From: an uncultured Acidobacteriaceae bacterium
GTDB taxonomy: Bacteria; Acidobacteriota; Terriglobia; Terriglobales; Acidobacteriaceae
DNA: 64,000 nt
Direction: 5' to 3'
NCBI GenBank assembly: GCA_937879855.1
Contig: CALFMO010000063.1
Coordinates: 62,001 to 126,000 of the forward strand
Made by a program: the position numbers and the translations under genes. The notes under the pieces were generated by a model. That model searched no databases, was not told the DNA's origin, and worked only from the letters and a program-made list of their open reading frames with translations. Positions within the stretch are counted from its first letter, which is position 1. Each line of letters starts with the position of its first letter. Positions 8,380-16,097 of this stretch are shown piece after piece.

Positions 8380-9571
8380 CCGGGAGAAGATGTGGCGCCG
8401 CCGCCCGCTCAAGCCGCAATACGACGTCGTTATTGTGGGCGCCGGCATCCATGGCCTGGCCATCGCTTATTACCTCTGCAAGCGTGGTGTCACCAGCATT
8501 GCTCTCATTGAGAAGTCCTATCTTGGGGCCGGCAATAGCGGCCGTAATACAGCCATCCTTCGTTCCAATTACCGTACGCCCGAGGGCATTCCGTTTTATG
8601 ACGAAAGCGTCAAGATTTGGGAGCACCTCTCGGAAGAGTTGGATTACAACCTCATGTTCTCGCAGCAGGGCCACATCACCGTCGCCCACACGTCTGCAAC
8701 TCTTACCGGGCTTCGCGTTCGGGCGGATGCGAATCAAGTGCTCGGCGTGAACTCACGCCTCATTGATCCCGGAGAGATTAAGAAATTGGTGCCTTCCATT
8801 TATATCGGACCCAATGTGCGCTACCCAATCATGGGGGGGCTTTATCATCCACCCGGGGGAAACATTCGTCACGATGCAGTCGTTTGGGGCTATGCGAGGG
8901 CCGCGGACCGAATGGGCGCTGAGATTCACACGCGAACCGAAGTGACCGGAATCGATGTTGCCAATGGAGCGGTTCAAGGCGTCCGCACCACTGCGGGATT
9001 TATCAAGACGGCCACTGTAGTGAATGCGACTTCCGGCTGGTGTACTACGATCGCGCGAATGGCCGGGGTTCCGTTGCCCGTCACCTCCCACACTCTGCAG
9101 GCATGCGTCACCGAGCCGCTGAAGCCCTTCATGGACAAAGTGATCGTATCGGCGAATCTGCACGTGTATGTGAATCAGAGCGACCGCGGCGAACTCGTGC
9201 TGGGCTCGGAAATCGATCCCTACACTTCCTATAGCCAGAAAGCCACGCTGCCGACTCTGGAGATGATTGCCGGCCACACTTTGGAACTCTTTCCCTCGCT
9301 GCGCCATGTTTCCGTGATGCGGCAGTGGGGAGGAATCTGCGACATGACGCCCGATTACAGCCCCATTATGGGTGAATCGGAACTGAAAGGTTTCATACTC
9401 GACGTGGGTTGGGGAACCTACGGTTTCAAAGCCGGACCGGTCAGCGGAGTTCGTATTGCCGAGCTGATCGCCACCGGAAAGACACCTGATCTTATAAAGC
9501 CGTTCCTGCCCGATCGATTTGCTAAAAACCACCTCGTCGGAGAAAAAGCCGCGGCTGCTGTTTCAACCTAA
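8363..9571 (+). CDS. soxB: Sarcosine oxidase beta-like subunit
   Basis: A 402-aa flavoprotein. The FAD motif is 'DVVIVGAGIHGLAIAYYL', followed by 'GAGNSGRNTAILRSNYRTPEGI', a strong SoxB signature. The segment 'GGNIRHDAVVWGYARAAD' contains the His-Asp that in heterotetrameric sarcosine oxidase lies in the region of covalent FMN attachment (recalled family knowledge; residue equivalence not aligned here). The C-terminus has 'QWGGICDMTPDYSPIMG' and 'WGTYGFKAGPVSG'. This is the catalytic subunit that demethylates sarcosine or a related N-methyl amine. It starts inside the end of soxG with GGAGG upstream. A second DAO-family gene opens the operon. Confidence 0.92.
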   Translation: MWQLFSREKMWRRRPLKPQYDVVIVGAGIHGLAIAYYLCKRGVTSIALIEKSYLGAGNSGRNTAILRSNYRTPEGIPFYDESVKIWEHLSEELDYNLMFSQQGHITVAHTSATLTGLRVRADANQVLGVNSRLIDPGEIKKLVPSIYIGPNVRYPIMGGLYHPPGGNIRHDAVVWGYARAADRMGAEIHTRTEVTGIDVANGAVQGVRTTAGFIKTATVVNATSGWCTTIARMAGVPLPVTSHTLQACVTEPLKPFMDKVIVSANLHVYVNQSDRGELVLGSEIDPYTSYSQKATLPTLEMIAGHTLELFPSLRHVSVMRQWGGICDMTPDYSPIMGESELKGFILDVGWGTYGFKAGPVSGVRIAELIATGKTPDLIKPFLPDRFAKNHLVGEKAAAAVST

Positions 9572-9718
9572 GGGCGCCTGAGGCATCTGTTCCAACGTCC
9601 CGAAAGTTCATTGCCGAAGATTAAGGAGCATTTCTGATGTTGGTCCGCACTGCTGAAATCTTTAGTGGTTGTTGTTGACGTCCGGCAGTGCCATGCAGAA
9701 GGGAAAGGGACAAGTTTC

Positions 9719-11629
9719 ATGGGAAACGGTCAATTCAGCCGGCGTGATTTCATTCAGAAGGCAACCGCGGCAGCGCTAGCCGCCACTTCAGTCCCACTTT
9801 CGGCACAGCCTCTTCCGACTGCGCCTCCGCCCGCGGACGCCGGCGAAACGTCTACGTCCGAGCCGGCAAAGTGGCAGGCAATGCTTTCGAAGCCGGAACA
9901 TGAAATTCGCACCTTGATTGACGTGAAGGTTCCCATGCGGGACGGGATCAAACTCTCCGTCAATGTATTTCTGCCAACAAAAGAAGGGCGCTGGCCGGTA
10001 ATTCTGGAACGCAGTCCCTATGGCGCCAAGAATACCGATTGGTACGTGAATCGGGCCATCTACTACGCGCGCCGCGGATATGTCTACGTTTTGCAGGATG
10101 TGCGTGGCCGCTACGATTCGGAGGGGACATTCCACCCGTGGGATCAGGAAATCGATGACGGCCGTGATTCTCTGGACTGGTGCGGCACTCAATCCTGGTC
10201 GACCGGCAGTGTCGGCATGATGGGCATGTCCTATATGGGCCTGGTTCAATGGCTCGCCGCTCCCACTGGATCGCCATACCTGAAGACGATTATTCCTCAC
10301 GCCTGCGCCGCTGACTATTTCATGTACGGAATGAATTACACCGGCGGCGCATTTATGCATTACATCAACCTGCCATGGGGAATGGGCAACAGTGCTCACT
10401 CCCGGCAAAGCGCACTCCCCTATGATTGGGAAAAAGCTCTGCGATTACTGCCGATTTTGACGGCGGACGAGGTGCTTACCGGGCGGGCGGTTGATTTTTA
10501 TCACGAGTGGGTGTTGCACTCCAGCTATGACGATTACTGGAAGAAAGTCAGCAATTTCGGGAAATATCAGAAGATGGATATTCCTATTCTGCAAATTTGC
10601 GGTTGGCTCGATCCTCATGTTCGCTCTCTGATTGCCAACTATGAGGGTATCCAGAAGAACGGAACGCCGCGCGCGATTCGCGAGCAGAAAGTGATCATTG
10701 GCCCATGGATTCACACTGACAAACCGGTGCAATCGTATGGCGATCTAGACTTCGGGTCCGACTCCACGATCGATATGTACGAGATTTTCTTGCGTTGGTG
10801 CGATCATTGGCTGAAAGGGATCGACAATGGCGTCGAAAAAGAACCGCCGTTGCGACTATTTACCATGGGATCCAATAAGTGGAGGACATCGGAGAAATGG
10901 CCGCTCCCGGAAACTGTGTGGATGAAGTACTACCTGCACAGCAGCGGGAAAGCAAACAGTTTCTACGGTGACGGGAGATTAAGCCAAACAATTCCCGCCG
11001 ACAATCAGCCGGCCGATCATTATGTATACGATCCTGCTGACCCGGTTTTGACGCTGGGGTCTGATGCCAATGGGCAAATTTTGCCGCTGGACAATCGGCC
11101 GGTTGAAAGAAGAGATGATGTCCTCGTCTACACGACAGACACGCTGAGCGAAGATCTCGAGGTGACGGGTCCGACGCAGGCGCACATTTACGCCAGCACT
11201 TCTGCAACCGACACCGATTTCACGGTGAAGCTTCTCGATGTGTATCCGGAAGGCAAGGCCATCAATGTGTTTGAAGGGATCATTCGGGGGCGCCTCCACG
11301 ATCCTGGCGCAATTCGTACAGGGTTGCCGGCCCCGGGCCAATATGAGCATCCGAAATTGCTTGAACCAGGCAAGGTCTACGAATTCATCGTGGAAGTGGG
11401 GGTTACCAGTACCGTATTTCTAAAAGGACACCGGCTTCGCATTGAGGTATCCAGTAGCAACTTCCCCCACTATGACAGAAATTTAAATAACGGCGGGCAG
11501 CTGGGAGTGGATCCACGGATCGTGGTAGCAAAACAGACGGTCTATCACAACACTCGGTATCCGTCGTATCTTGAGCTGCCGGTGATTCCGGGGAAGGGCA
11601 GCCGATCCTCGCGAAGCAATGAGGGTTAG
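9719..11629 (+). CDS. CocE/NonD family hydrolase, Tat-exported
   Basis: A 636-aa exported serine hydrolase with Tat signal 'FSRRDFIQKATAAALAA', then 'IDVKVPMRDGIKLSVNVFLP', nucleophile motif GMMGMSYMGLVQW (GxSYxG), 'ICGWLDPHV' (acid region), 'IIGPWIHTDK' (His) and a C-terminal jelly-roll ending 'GHRLRIEVSSSNFPHYDRNLN'. Family members cleave esters or acyl-amide bonds. The start at 9719 follows AAAGGGA; upstream in-frame codons lack a site. It sits 148 bp behind soxB in the same direction, so it may feed substrate to the oxidase complex. Paralogue of the gene at the left edge. Confidence 0.9.
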   Translation: MGNGQFSRRDFIQKATAAALAATSVPLSAQPLPTAPPPADAGETSTSEPAKWQAMLSKPEHEIRTLIDVKVPMRDGIKLSVNVFLPTKEGRWPVILERSPYGAKNTDWYVNRAIYYARRGYVYVLQDVRGRYDSEGTFHPWDQEIDDGRDSLDWCGTQSWSTGSVGMMGMSYMGLVQWLAAPTGSPYLKTIIPHACAADYFMYGMNYTGGAFMHYINLPWGMGNSAHSRQSALPYDWEKALRLLPILTADEVLTGRAVDFYHEWVLHSSYDDYWKKVSNFGKYQKMDIPILQICGWLDPHVRSLIANYEGIQKNGTPRAIREQKVIIGPWIHTDKPVQSYGDLDFGSDSTIDMYEIFLRWCDHWLKGIDNGVEKEPPLRLFTMGSNKWRTSEKWPLPETVWMKYYLHSSGKANSFYGDGRLSQTIPADNQPADHYVYDPADPVLTLGSDANGQILPLDNRPVERRDDVLVYTTDTLSEDLEVTGPTQAHIYASTSATDTDFTVKLLDVYPEGKAINVFEGIIRGRLHDPGAIRTGLPAPGQYEHPKLLEPGKVYEFIVEVGVTSTVFLKGHRLRIEVSSSNFPHYDRNLNNGGQLGVDPRIVVAKQTVYHNTRYPSYLELPVIPGKGSRSSRSNEG

Positions 11630-11676
11630 GCGTGCCGCTTCCGCGATCGGCCGCGGAGGGTGGTACTCGCCGAAAC

Positions 11677-12144
11677 TTATTTCTGTGGCACGAGAGTGTC
11701 CTGAGAGTTCACCGCTTGCCACCGCCCATGACGCTTCACGAAGACATCGGTCCAGACATAGTGACCACTGGTGTTGTTCGCTATGTTTGAACTCTTCTGC
11801 TCCGCGCTACCGGTCACGACAGCAGTGTCTCCGAACACACGGACCTTCACGTCGGAGAGAGTTTCAAATTCGAGGCCGCCGCCTCCCGACTTGAGGTCAG
11901 ATAGATGCTGGGCTTTGGTCTCTACACCGGTCGCGCCTAGATAAGTCCAATCGTCCGCCAGTATGCGATCCAAAACCTTTGTGTCCTTGCCATTGTCTGC
12001 CTTCGCCCATTCGTTTTCGAGATTTACAAACATTTGCTGAAGGCTGGCTGCGTTGGCTTTTGATTTTGGCTGTGTATTTGGCTCCTGGCACAGGGCGAGC
12101 GGCACAACAACGATCAGGACCGTAATTGCCAAGCTTCGTTGCAT
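11677..12144 (-). CDS. Exported DUF4440/SnoaL-like NTF2-fold protein
   Basis: A 155-aa protein with a signal peptide ('MQRSLAITVLIVVVPLALCQ'). A cone-shaped NTF2-like domain follows: 'LENEWAKADNGKDTKVLDRILADDWTYLG', 'FGDTAVVTG', 'VWTDVFVKRHGRWQAVNSQ'. Such proteins are usually small-molecule binders or simple enzymes in the periplasm, and the ligand is unknown. The start at 12144 is favoured by GAGGTGG upstream and by the signal peptide beginning there. A paralogue lies at 14468-14917 in the same orientation. A strong promoter and a palindrome lie 50-100 bp upstream. Confidence 0.8.
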   Translation of the reverse strand: MQRSLAITVLIVVVPLALCQEPNTQPKSKANAASLQQMFVNLENEWAKADNGKDTKVLDRILADDWTYLGATGVETKAQHLSDLKSGGGGLEFETLSDVKVRVFGDTAVVTGSAEQKSSNIANNTSGHYVWTDVFVKRHGRWQAVNSQDTLVPQK

Positions 12145-12190
12145 GGGATCCACCTCTTTGAACTTGTCGATGTGGCGAAAAAGATTGACA

Positions 12191-12207
12191 TGAAACATAC
12201 TGTTTCA
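12191..12207. promoter_or_regulatory. Perfect palindrome TGAAACATACTGTTTCA, KdgR-box-like
   Basis: TGAAACA and TGTTTCA are separated by three bases. This closely matches the IclR-family KdgR operator consensus (TGAAAC-GTTTCA type). It lies downstream of a minus-strand promoter (12215-12243), where a bound repressor would block transcription of the DUF4440 gene at 12144. Confidence 0.6.
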
Positions 12208-12214
12208 CGGATGG

Positions 12215-12243
12215 ACAATAAAAGCACCTGCGTATATTGTCAA
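12215..12243 (-). promoter_or_regulatory. Promoter of the DUF4440 gene
   Basis: Minus-strand TTGACA (12243-12238) and TATTGT (12220-12215) with a 17-bp spacer. The promoter lies inside the region preceding the aminotransferase remnant and just upstream of the palindrome. Confidence 0.6.
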
Positions 12244-12297
12244 CACTTGAGTTTCAAGAGAAGCTGCTGTGACGAATCGAGTCCAGCAGAAAACGGG

Positions 12298-12890
12298 GTG
12301 ACGGAGAATCTTTTCAAGGTCTTTCTCAATGGAAATATGGTCGCGCGGAACGAAGCATGGGTGAGCATTGATAGTGTCGCAGTCGAATATGCGGCCATGG
12401 TGTTCGAAGGGATTCGAGGATACTGGAACGAACGCGAGTGTCAGCTCTATGTCTTTCGGCTCGCGGATCACGCCCAACGATTGAAAGAATCCGTCATACT
12501 GATTGGGGATGGAAACTGAGCTCGGCGCAGCCGACTTTTCTCGGACGGTGTTGCAAGCAATCGAGGCGAACGGCGTAAGCCAGCATGTCCACATCCGGCA
12601 ATTAGTGTAGGTCGATGCCGGCGGCGAGATGTTTACCCAAGGACCGGTTGGCGATGCCGTAGTGGTGACCCCAAAGTCGGGGTGGTTTGCCGGCGGTCAT
12701 GAAGGAGCCATGCGGGCGTAAGCAGCGGCAGCGAATCAGCGACAACTCAAGTCCTCCCCGTATCAAATGCGCGGCGAATTCCCAAAATGGACGTTTGGCT
12801 TCTGCTTCAGGCGAAGACGGATGGGTGCGCCTTAAATCCTGGATCAGGAGGTCACGCAGAAGAAGGCCCATGTTCTCCGAAATCCAAGGA
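12298..12890 (+). pseudogene. Decayed branched-chain amino-acid aminotransferase (IlvE-like)
   Basis: Fragments in changing frames follow the order of a class-IV aminotransferase. First comes 'KVFLNGNMVARNEAWVSID' with 'MVFEGIRGYW' up to a stop at 12519. Then, shifted, 'ELGAADFSRTVLQAIEANG', a stop, 'GEMFTQGPVGDAVVVTPKSG', another stop, and 'RISDNSSPPRIKCAANSQNG' with the expected conserved Asn-Gly-Arg. At least two internal stops and two frame changes are needed, so no functional enzyme can be made. The expected continuation after about 12890 is not recognisable. Confidence 0.75.
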
Positions 12891-12985
12891 TATTAGGGAG
12901 CGGAGTGTTTCCATAGGTGATGGTGAGCATCGATCTTGGCGTAAGGCATTCGAGGTCCTTAATTGTTTTCCAGTCGGCCAACGAT

Positions 12986-13207
12986 TCAAGTTTGATCTGT
13001 TATTCCAGCCACCACGCTCTGGAGTCTTGGCGTTTGCCGTGCCTGAACCATAATCGATCCATCGAATCCTGTTCGCTTGAGTTCGGGTCCAAGATGCCCC
13101 CGCAGAAATTCCCGGCGAAAGCACGACATCGAATCATCGATCCAGATAAATTCGTCTGGTGTATAACGCCAGAAATGCTGGTGAGCCTCGATGCGCGTGA
13201 GCGCGGT
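12986..13207 (-). pseudogene. N-terminal remnant of an amidohydrolase_2 (L-fuconolactonase-like)
   Basis: Directly after the stop of the FAH-type gene, the minus strand reads 'RIEAHQHFWRYTPDEFIWID' and 'SMSCFRREFLRGHLGPELKR', then 'GFDGSIMVQARQT'. This is the classic start of TIM-barrel lactonases, with the HxH zinc pair in HQHFW. No start codon is left in frame, similarity ends after about 60 residues, and a stop follows. It would have been the lactonase partner of the FAH and mutarotase genes in oxidative L-fucose/L-rhamnose breakdown. Confidence 0.75.
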
Positions 13208-14086
13208 TCACACTGTCTTTGAATAGCGCTGCTCTGAGAAGTTCGCGACGCGTTGCCGCGATTCGCCAAGCCCTTCAATCCCCAACTCGACAACATCTCC
13301 AGATTTGAGATACTGCGGCGGCTTCATTCCGAGCCCAACCCCGGCGGGCGTGCCGGTGCTGATGACGTCTCCGGGAAGCAACGTCATGAATTCGCTCACG
13401 TACGACAGGAGTGTCGCAACTTCGAAAATCATATTGGCCGTGGAACTGTTTTGGCGAATCTCCCCGTTAACTTTAAGCCACATTTCTAGATTGCTCGGAT
13501 CACGAAGCTCGTCCGGAGAGGCAAGAAACGGACCCACGGGCGCGAAAGTATCCGCGCTCTTGCCTTTCACCCACTGACCTCCGCGCTCGAGCTGAAAACT
13601 GCGTTCAGAATAGTCGTTGTGCAGGACGTATCCAGCCACGTAGTCGAGCGCCTTTTCTGTCGGGACATAGAGCGCAGCCTTGCCCACCACTAGCGCAAGT
13701 TCGACTTCCCAGTCCACCTTGCTACCATTCCTCGGAATCACCACGTCATCATTAGGTCCGACTAAGGAGGTTGTCGCTTTAAAAAAGATGACCGGTTCCT
13801 TCGGAATCGCGGCCCCGGTCTCTGCCGCATGATCACGATAGTTGAGCCCGATACAAACGATCTTGCTGGGACGACAAATCGGCGGCCCCAAACGTATTGG
13901 GGATGTGACGCGCGGAGCCGAAGAGAAGTGGGTCTTCAGCCAGCCGCGAAGAGCATCCATGCCACCTCGCGCGAAGAATATCTCGTCATAGTCCGACACG
14001 AAATCTGAGACATCCAGACGGGAGCCGTCGTCGAGAAGGACCCCCGGCCGCTCTCTGCCAGCTTCGCCGAATCGAATGAGCTTCAA
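13208..14086 (-). CDS. Fumarylacetoacetate hydrolase-family protein (2,4-diketo-3-deoxy-L-fuconate hydrolase-like)
   Basis: An intact 292-aa FAH-fold enzyme: 'KIVCIGLNYRDHAAETG', 'PVIFFKATTSLVGPNDDVVIP', the metal-binding DWEVELALVVGK, 'LHNDYSERSFQ', and 'SPVGPF'-like 'APVGPFLAS' plus 'LLPGDVISTGTPAGVG'. The metal-dependent fold hydrolyses C-C bonds of diketo acids. The immediate neighbours are a lactonase remnant downstream and a fucose/rhamnose mutarotase remnant upstream. This points to 2,4-diketo-3-deoxy-L-fuconate (or rhamnonate) hydrolysis rather than tyrosine catabolism. It may now be an orphan of a decaying pathway. MKLIRF at 14086 is a typical family start. Confidence 0.88.
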   Translation of the reverse strand: MKLIRFGEAGRERPGVLLDDGSRLDVSDFVSDYDEIFFARGGMDALRGWLKTHFSSAPRVTSPIRLGPPICRPSKIVCIGLNYRDHAAETGAAIPKEPVIFFKATTSLVGPNDDVVIPRNGSKVDWEVELALVVGKAALYVPTEKALDYVAGYVLHNDYSERSFQLERGGQWVKGKSADTFAPVGPFLASPDELRDPSNLEMWLKVNGEIRQNSSTANMIFEVATLLSYVSEFMTLLPGDVISTGTPAGVGLGMKPPQYLKSGDVVELGIEGLGESRQRVANFSEQRYSKTV

Positions 14087-14134
14087 TGTTTTACTCTCGC
14101 AATGCGAGCTTAATGTGCATCGCCAGCTAAGGTT

Positions 14135-14400
14135 CTAGCTCAAAAACATGTTCCATCGCAGCCATTTGTCGTCAGGCTTTGATTCCGGCAACGCTCGCTG
14201 AAATCTCCACATGAGCTGCTCCCAAGCCTGCACTCTCGATTCTGCTGATCGGCCTTCGCTTTCTTCTCAAACGAAAGTCTCTCATTTACTTCCATAATCA
14301 TGAACATGCGCGTGCCGAGCAGGTAAATGTCGAGATTCTCGATACCGGACTCCTTTAAGCCTTGCATGATCTCGAGCCAGATCTTCTCGTGAGGCGGAAA
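14135..14400 (-). pseudogene. L-fucose/L-rhamnose mutarotase remnant, frameshifted
   Basis: The minus strand reads 'HEKIWLEIMQGLKESGIENL', then 'YLLGTRMFMIMEVNERLSFE' and 'KKAKADQQN'. After a frame change come 'VQAWEQLMWRFQRALPESKP' and 'DDKWLRWNMFLS' with a stop at 14135. These are the body and C-terminus of the RhaM/FucU-like (YiiL) mutarotase family. About 20 N-terminal residues are missing and one indel lies in the AGAATCGAGAG region near 14250. Confidence 0.75.
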
Positions 14401-14467
14401 CCGAGAAATCGACGAATCGCTTCGCCACGCCTGCGTGCCTCGACGCGGAAAGCATCAGCAGAGAACA

Positions 14468-14917
14468 TCACTGATGAGTCAGCGGTGTGTCCTGGGAATT
14501 TACCGCCAGCCAATGTCCCTGACGTTTCACGAACACATCTGTCCACAAATAGTCTCCGCTGGTATCTTTACCGCTATTACTGCTCTTTTCGTGTTCGCGT
14601 CCAGTGACGACGGCGGTGTTTCCGAACAGTCGAACCTTCATGTCCATTAGGGTGATGGATTCGAGCTTGTCCTGCCCCGTTTTGAGTCCAGCCAGGTGCT
14701 GAGCTTTCGTTTCAAGTCCAACAGGGCCCAAATACGTCCAATCGTCGGCAAGCAATTTTCCCAGGGCGACTGCGTCCTTATTCTTGTCCGCCTCCGCCCA
14801 CCGGTTCTCGATTTGTCTAAACATCTCCGTCACGCTGGCGTCTGCCTGGCTGGTTTGGCCCACAGCCCACGATACAGAGGCCGTAAAGAACAACATAATC
14901 GCTATGCTTCGTTTCAT
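14468..14917 (-). CDS. Exported DUF4440/SnoaL-like NTF2-fold protein, paralogue
   Basis: A 149-aa paralogue of the protein at 11677, with signal peptide 'MKRSIAIMLFFTASVSWAVG', then 'IENRWAEADKNKDAVALGKL', 'DDWTYLGPVGLETKAQHL', 'LFGNTAVVTGREHEKSSN' and 'DVFVKRQGHWLAVNSQDTPL'. The two genes are in direct orientation and flank the decayed sugar-acid cluster. GAGGG precedes the start at 14917. A minus-strand -35 (TTGACA at 15044-15039) lies in the divergent spacer shared with the cytochrome c gene. The role is unknown. Confidence 0.8.
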   Translation of the reverse strand: MKRSIAIMLFFTASVSWAVGQTSQADASVTEMFRQIENRWAEADKNKDAVALGKLLADDWTYLGPVGLETKAQHLAGLKTGQDKLESITLMDMKVRLFGNTAVVTGREHEKSSNSGKDTSGDYLWTDVFVKRQGHWLAVNSQDTPLTHQ

Positions 14918-15063
14918 GCGGTTTACCCTCCCTAATTCTGCCCAGCCGCCCGCTAAGGCCCCGAAAGCCTGCAAGAAAGAGATATGCCCCGCGAGCCAAC
15001 CGGAAGCGAGCAGAAAGTCTGCCCGGACGATAGTTAACTGTCAAGCGAAAAAGCGGGACATAT

Positions 15064-15081
15064 CATTTCATTAATGAAACG
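15064..15081. promoter_or_regulatory. Palindromic operator candidate, CGTTTCA-N4-TGAAACG type
   Basis: CATTTCATTAATGAAACG has one mismatch to the palindrome found at 32748, 41140 and 41306. It lies between the divergent promoters of the DUF4440 gene (14917) and the cytochrome c gene (15141), 15 bp upstream of the latter's -35. Confidence 0.6.
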
Positions 15082-15096
15082 CATCAAACTTCTCGC

Positions 15097-15125
15097 TTGA
15101 CATGAATTCAAGCCGTTCGTAGTAT
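15097..15125 (+). promoter_or_regulatory. Promoter of the cytochrome c / PQQ dehydrogenase operon
   Basis: TTGACA (15097-15102), 17-bp spacer, TAGTAT (15120-15125). The block GCCGTTCGTAGTATGCGCT across the -10 is shared, with one change, by the promoter at 41339-41367. The implied leader to ATG 15141 is very short (about 9 nt), so the real start codon could be slightly downstream. Confidence 0.65.
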
Positions 15126-15140
15126 GCGCTGAACCTCGAT

Positions 15141-16034
15141 ATGGAAAAGACTGCCGCCTTCGAGACGAAAGGAAATACCCACTTGCGATTGCTTGGAGGC
15201 GACCTGAGGAAGCTAACTCGGTTCGTCGTCCTGGTCTCGGCCGCTTTGCTCGCTGCGGAGTTCTTGCAGGTGTTGTCAGCCCAAGAGAAAACCATCACTA
15301 ACCCCGGAGCCGGAAACCTGGCAGCGATTAAAGAGGGCGCGTCGCTTTTTCGCGCCAACTGCTCGCCGTGCCACGGACTACACGCGACAGGAGGCGGCAG
15401 GGGGCCAGATCTAAGCGCGAATCGCTGGACACACGGAGCGACTGACGCTGATATTTTTCGCACCATTACCCAAGGGGTCCCGGGAACCGAGATGCCGGCC
15501 AATGGGTTTGAAGATTCGGAGGTCTGGGCAATCATCGCCTATCTTCGTTCTCTTGTTCCTCCGAGGCAGACTCTCAGCGGCGACATTGCGAAGGGCGAAA
15601 AGAGCTTCTCCAGTATCGGATGTCCGCAATGCCACATGATAAAGGGACGGGGCGGCTTGCTCGGTCCTGATTTGTCACGGGTTGGCGCATCACGCTCGGC
15701 CGCCTATCTGATGGATTCCATTCGCGACCCCAGCAAGGATCTGAGCGACGGCATGCTCGACCCCAATAATCATTGGGGCCTTCCGCTCGTTTATGACACC
15801 GTAACTGTCGTGACCACGGGGGGCAAGAAGATAACCGGTGTTGCCAAAAACGAGGATACGTTCTCTGTCCAGTTGCTCGATACCGACCAGAATTTGCAGT
15901 TTTTCGACAAGAAGGACCTCCGTCAAGTGATTCACGAACGGAAGTCCTTAATGCCGGTGTATTCCGAGCAGGTGCTGAGCACGGATGCATTGCGCGATCT
16001 AGTCGCCTATTTGCAAAGCCTGGGTGGAGGCTGA
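15141..16034 (+). CDS. Exported diheme cytochrome c
   Basis: A 297-aa protein with an N-terminal hydrophobic segment ('RFVVLVSAALLAAEFL', ~28-45) acting as signal or anchor. It has two c-type haem domains: CSPCH at 74-78 and CPQCH at 161-165. Each is followed by 'GPDLS', and later Met residues ('MPANGFED', 'SLMPVYSEQVL') are candidate distal ligands. 'GLPLVYDTVTVVTTGGKKITG' is a typical insertion in cytochromes paired with PQQ dehydrogenases. It probably takes electrons from the quinoprotein encoded 63 bp downstream. ATG 15141 lacks a clear ribosome-binding site and lies close to the promoter, so the start is uncertain. Confidence 0.87.
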   Translation: MEKTAAFETKGNTHLRLLGGDLRKLTRFVVLVSAALLAAEFLQVLSAQEKTITNPGAGNLAAIKEGASLFRANCSPCHGLHATGGGRGPDLSANRWTHGATDADIFRTITQGVPGTEMPANGFEDSEVWAIIAYLRSLVPPRQTLSGDIAKGEKSFSSIGCPQCHMIKGRGGLLGPDLSRVGASRSAAYLMDSIRDPSKDLSDGMLDPNNHWGLPLVYDTVTVVTTGGKKITGVAKNEDTFSVQLLDTDQNLQFFDKKDLRQVIHERKSLMPVYSEQVLSTDALRDLVAYLQSLGGG

Positions 16035-16097
16035 CAAGTTATTTCCGCCCGTCAATCGAACCTGCCAAACTCGTCGGACCCAACAAGGAAAAAAGCG

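Noticed and set aside
12139..12297. N-terminal extension of the aminotransferase remnant from ATG 12139
   Set aside because: It overlaps the signal-peptide end of the DUF4440 gene and its promoter; similarity to aminotransferases begins only near 12298.
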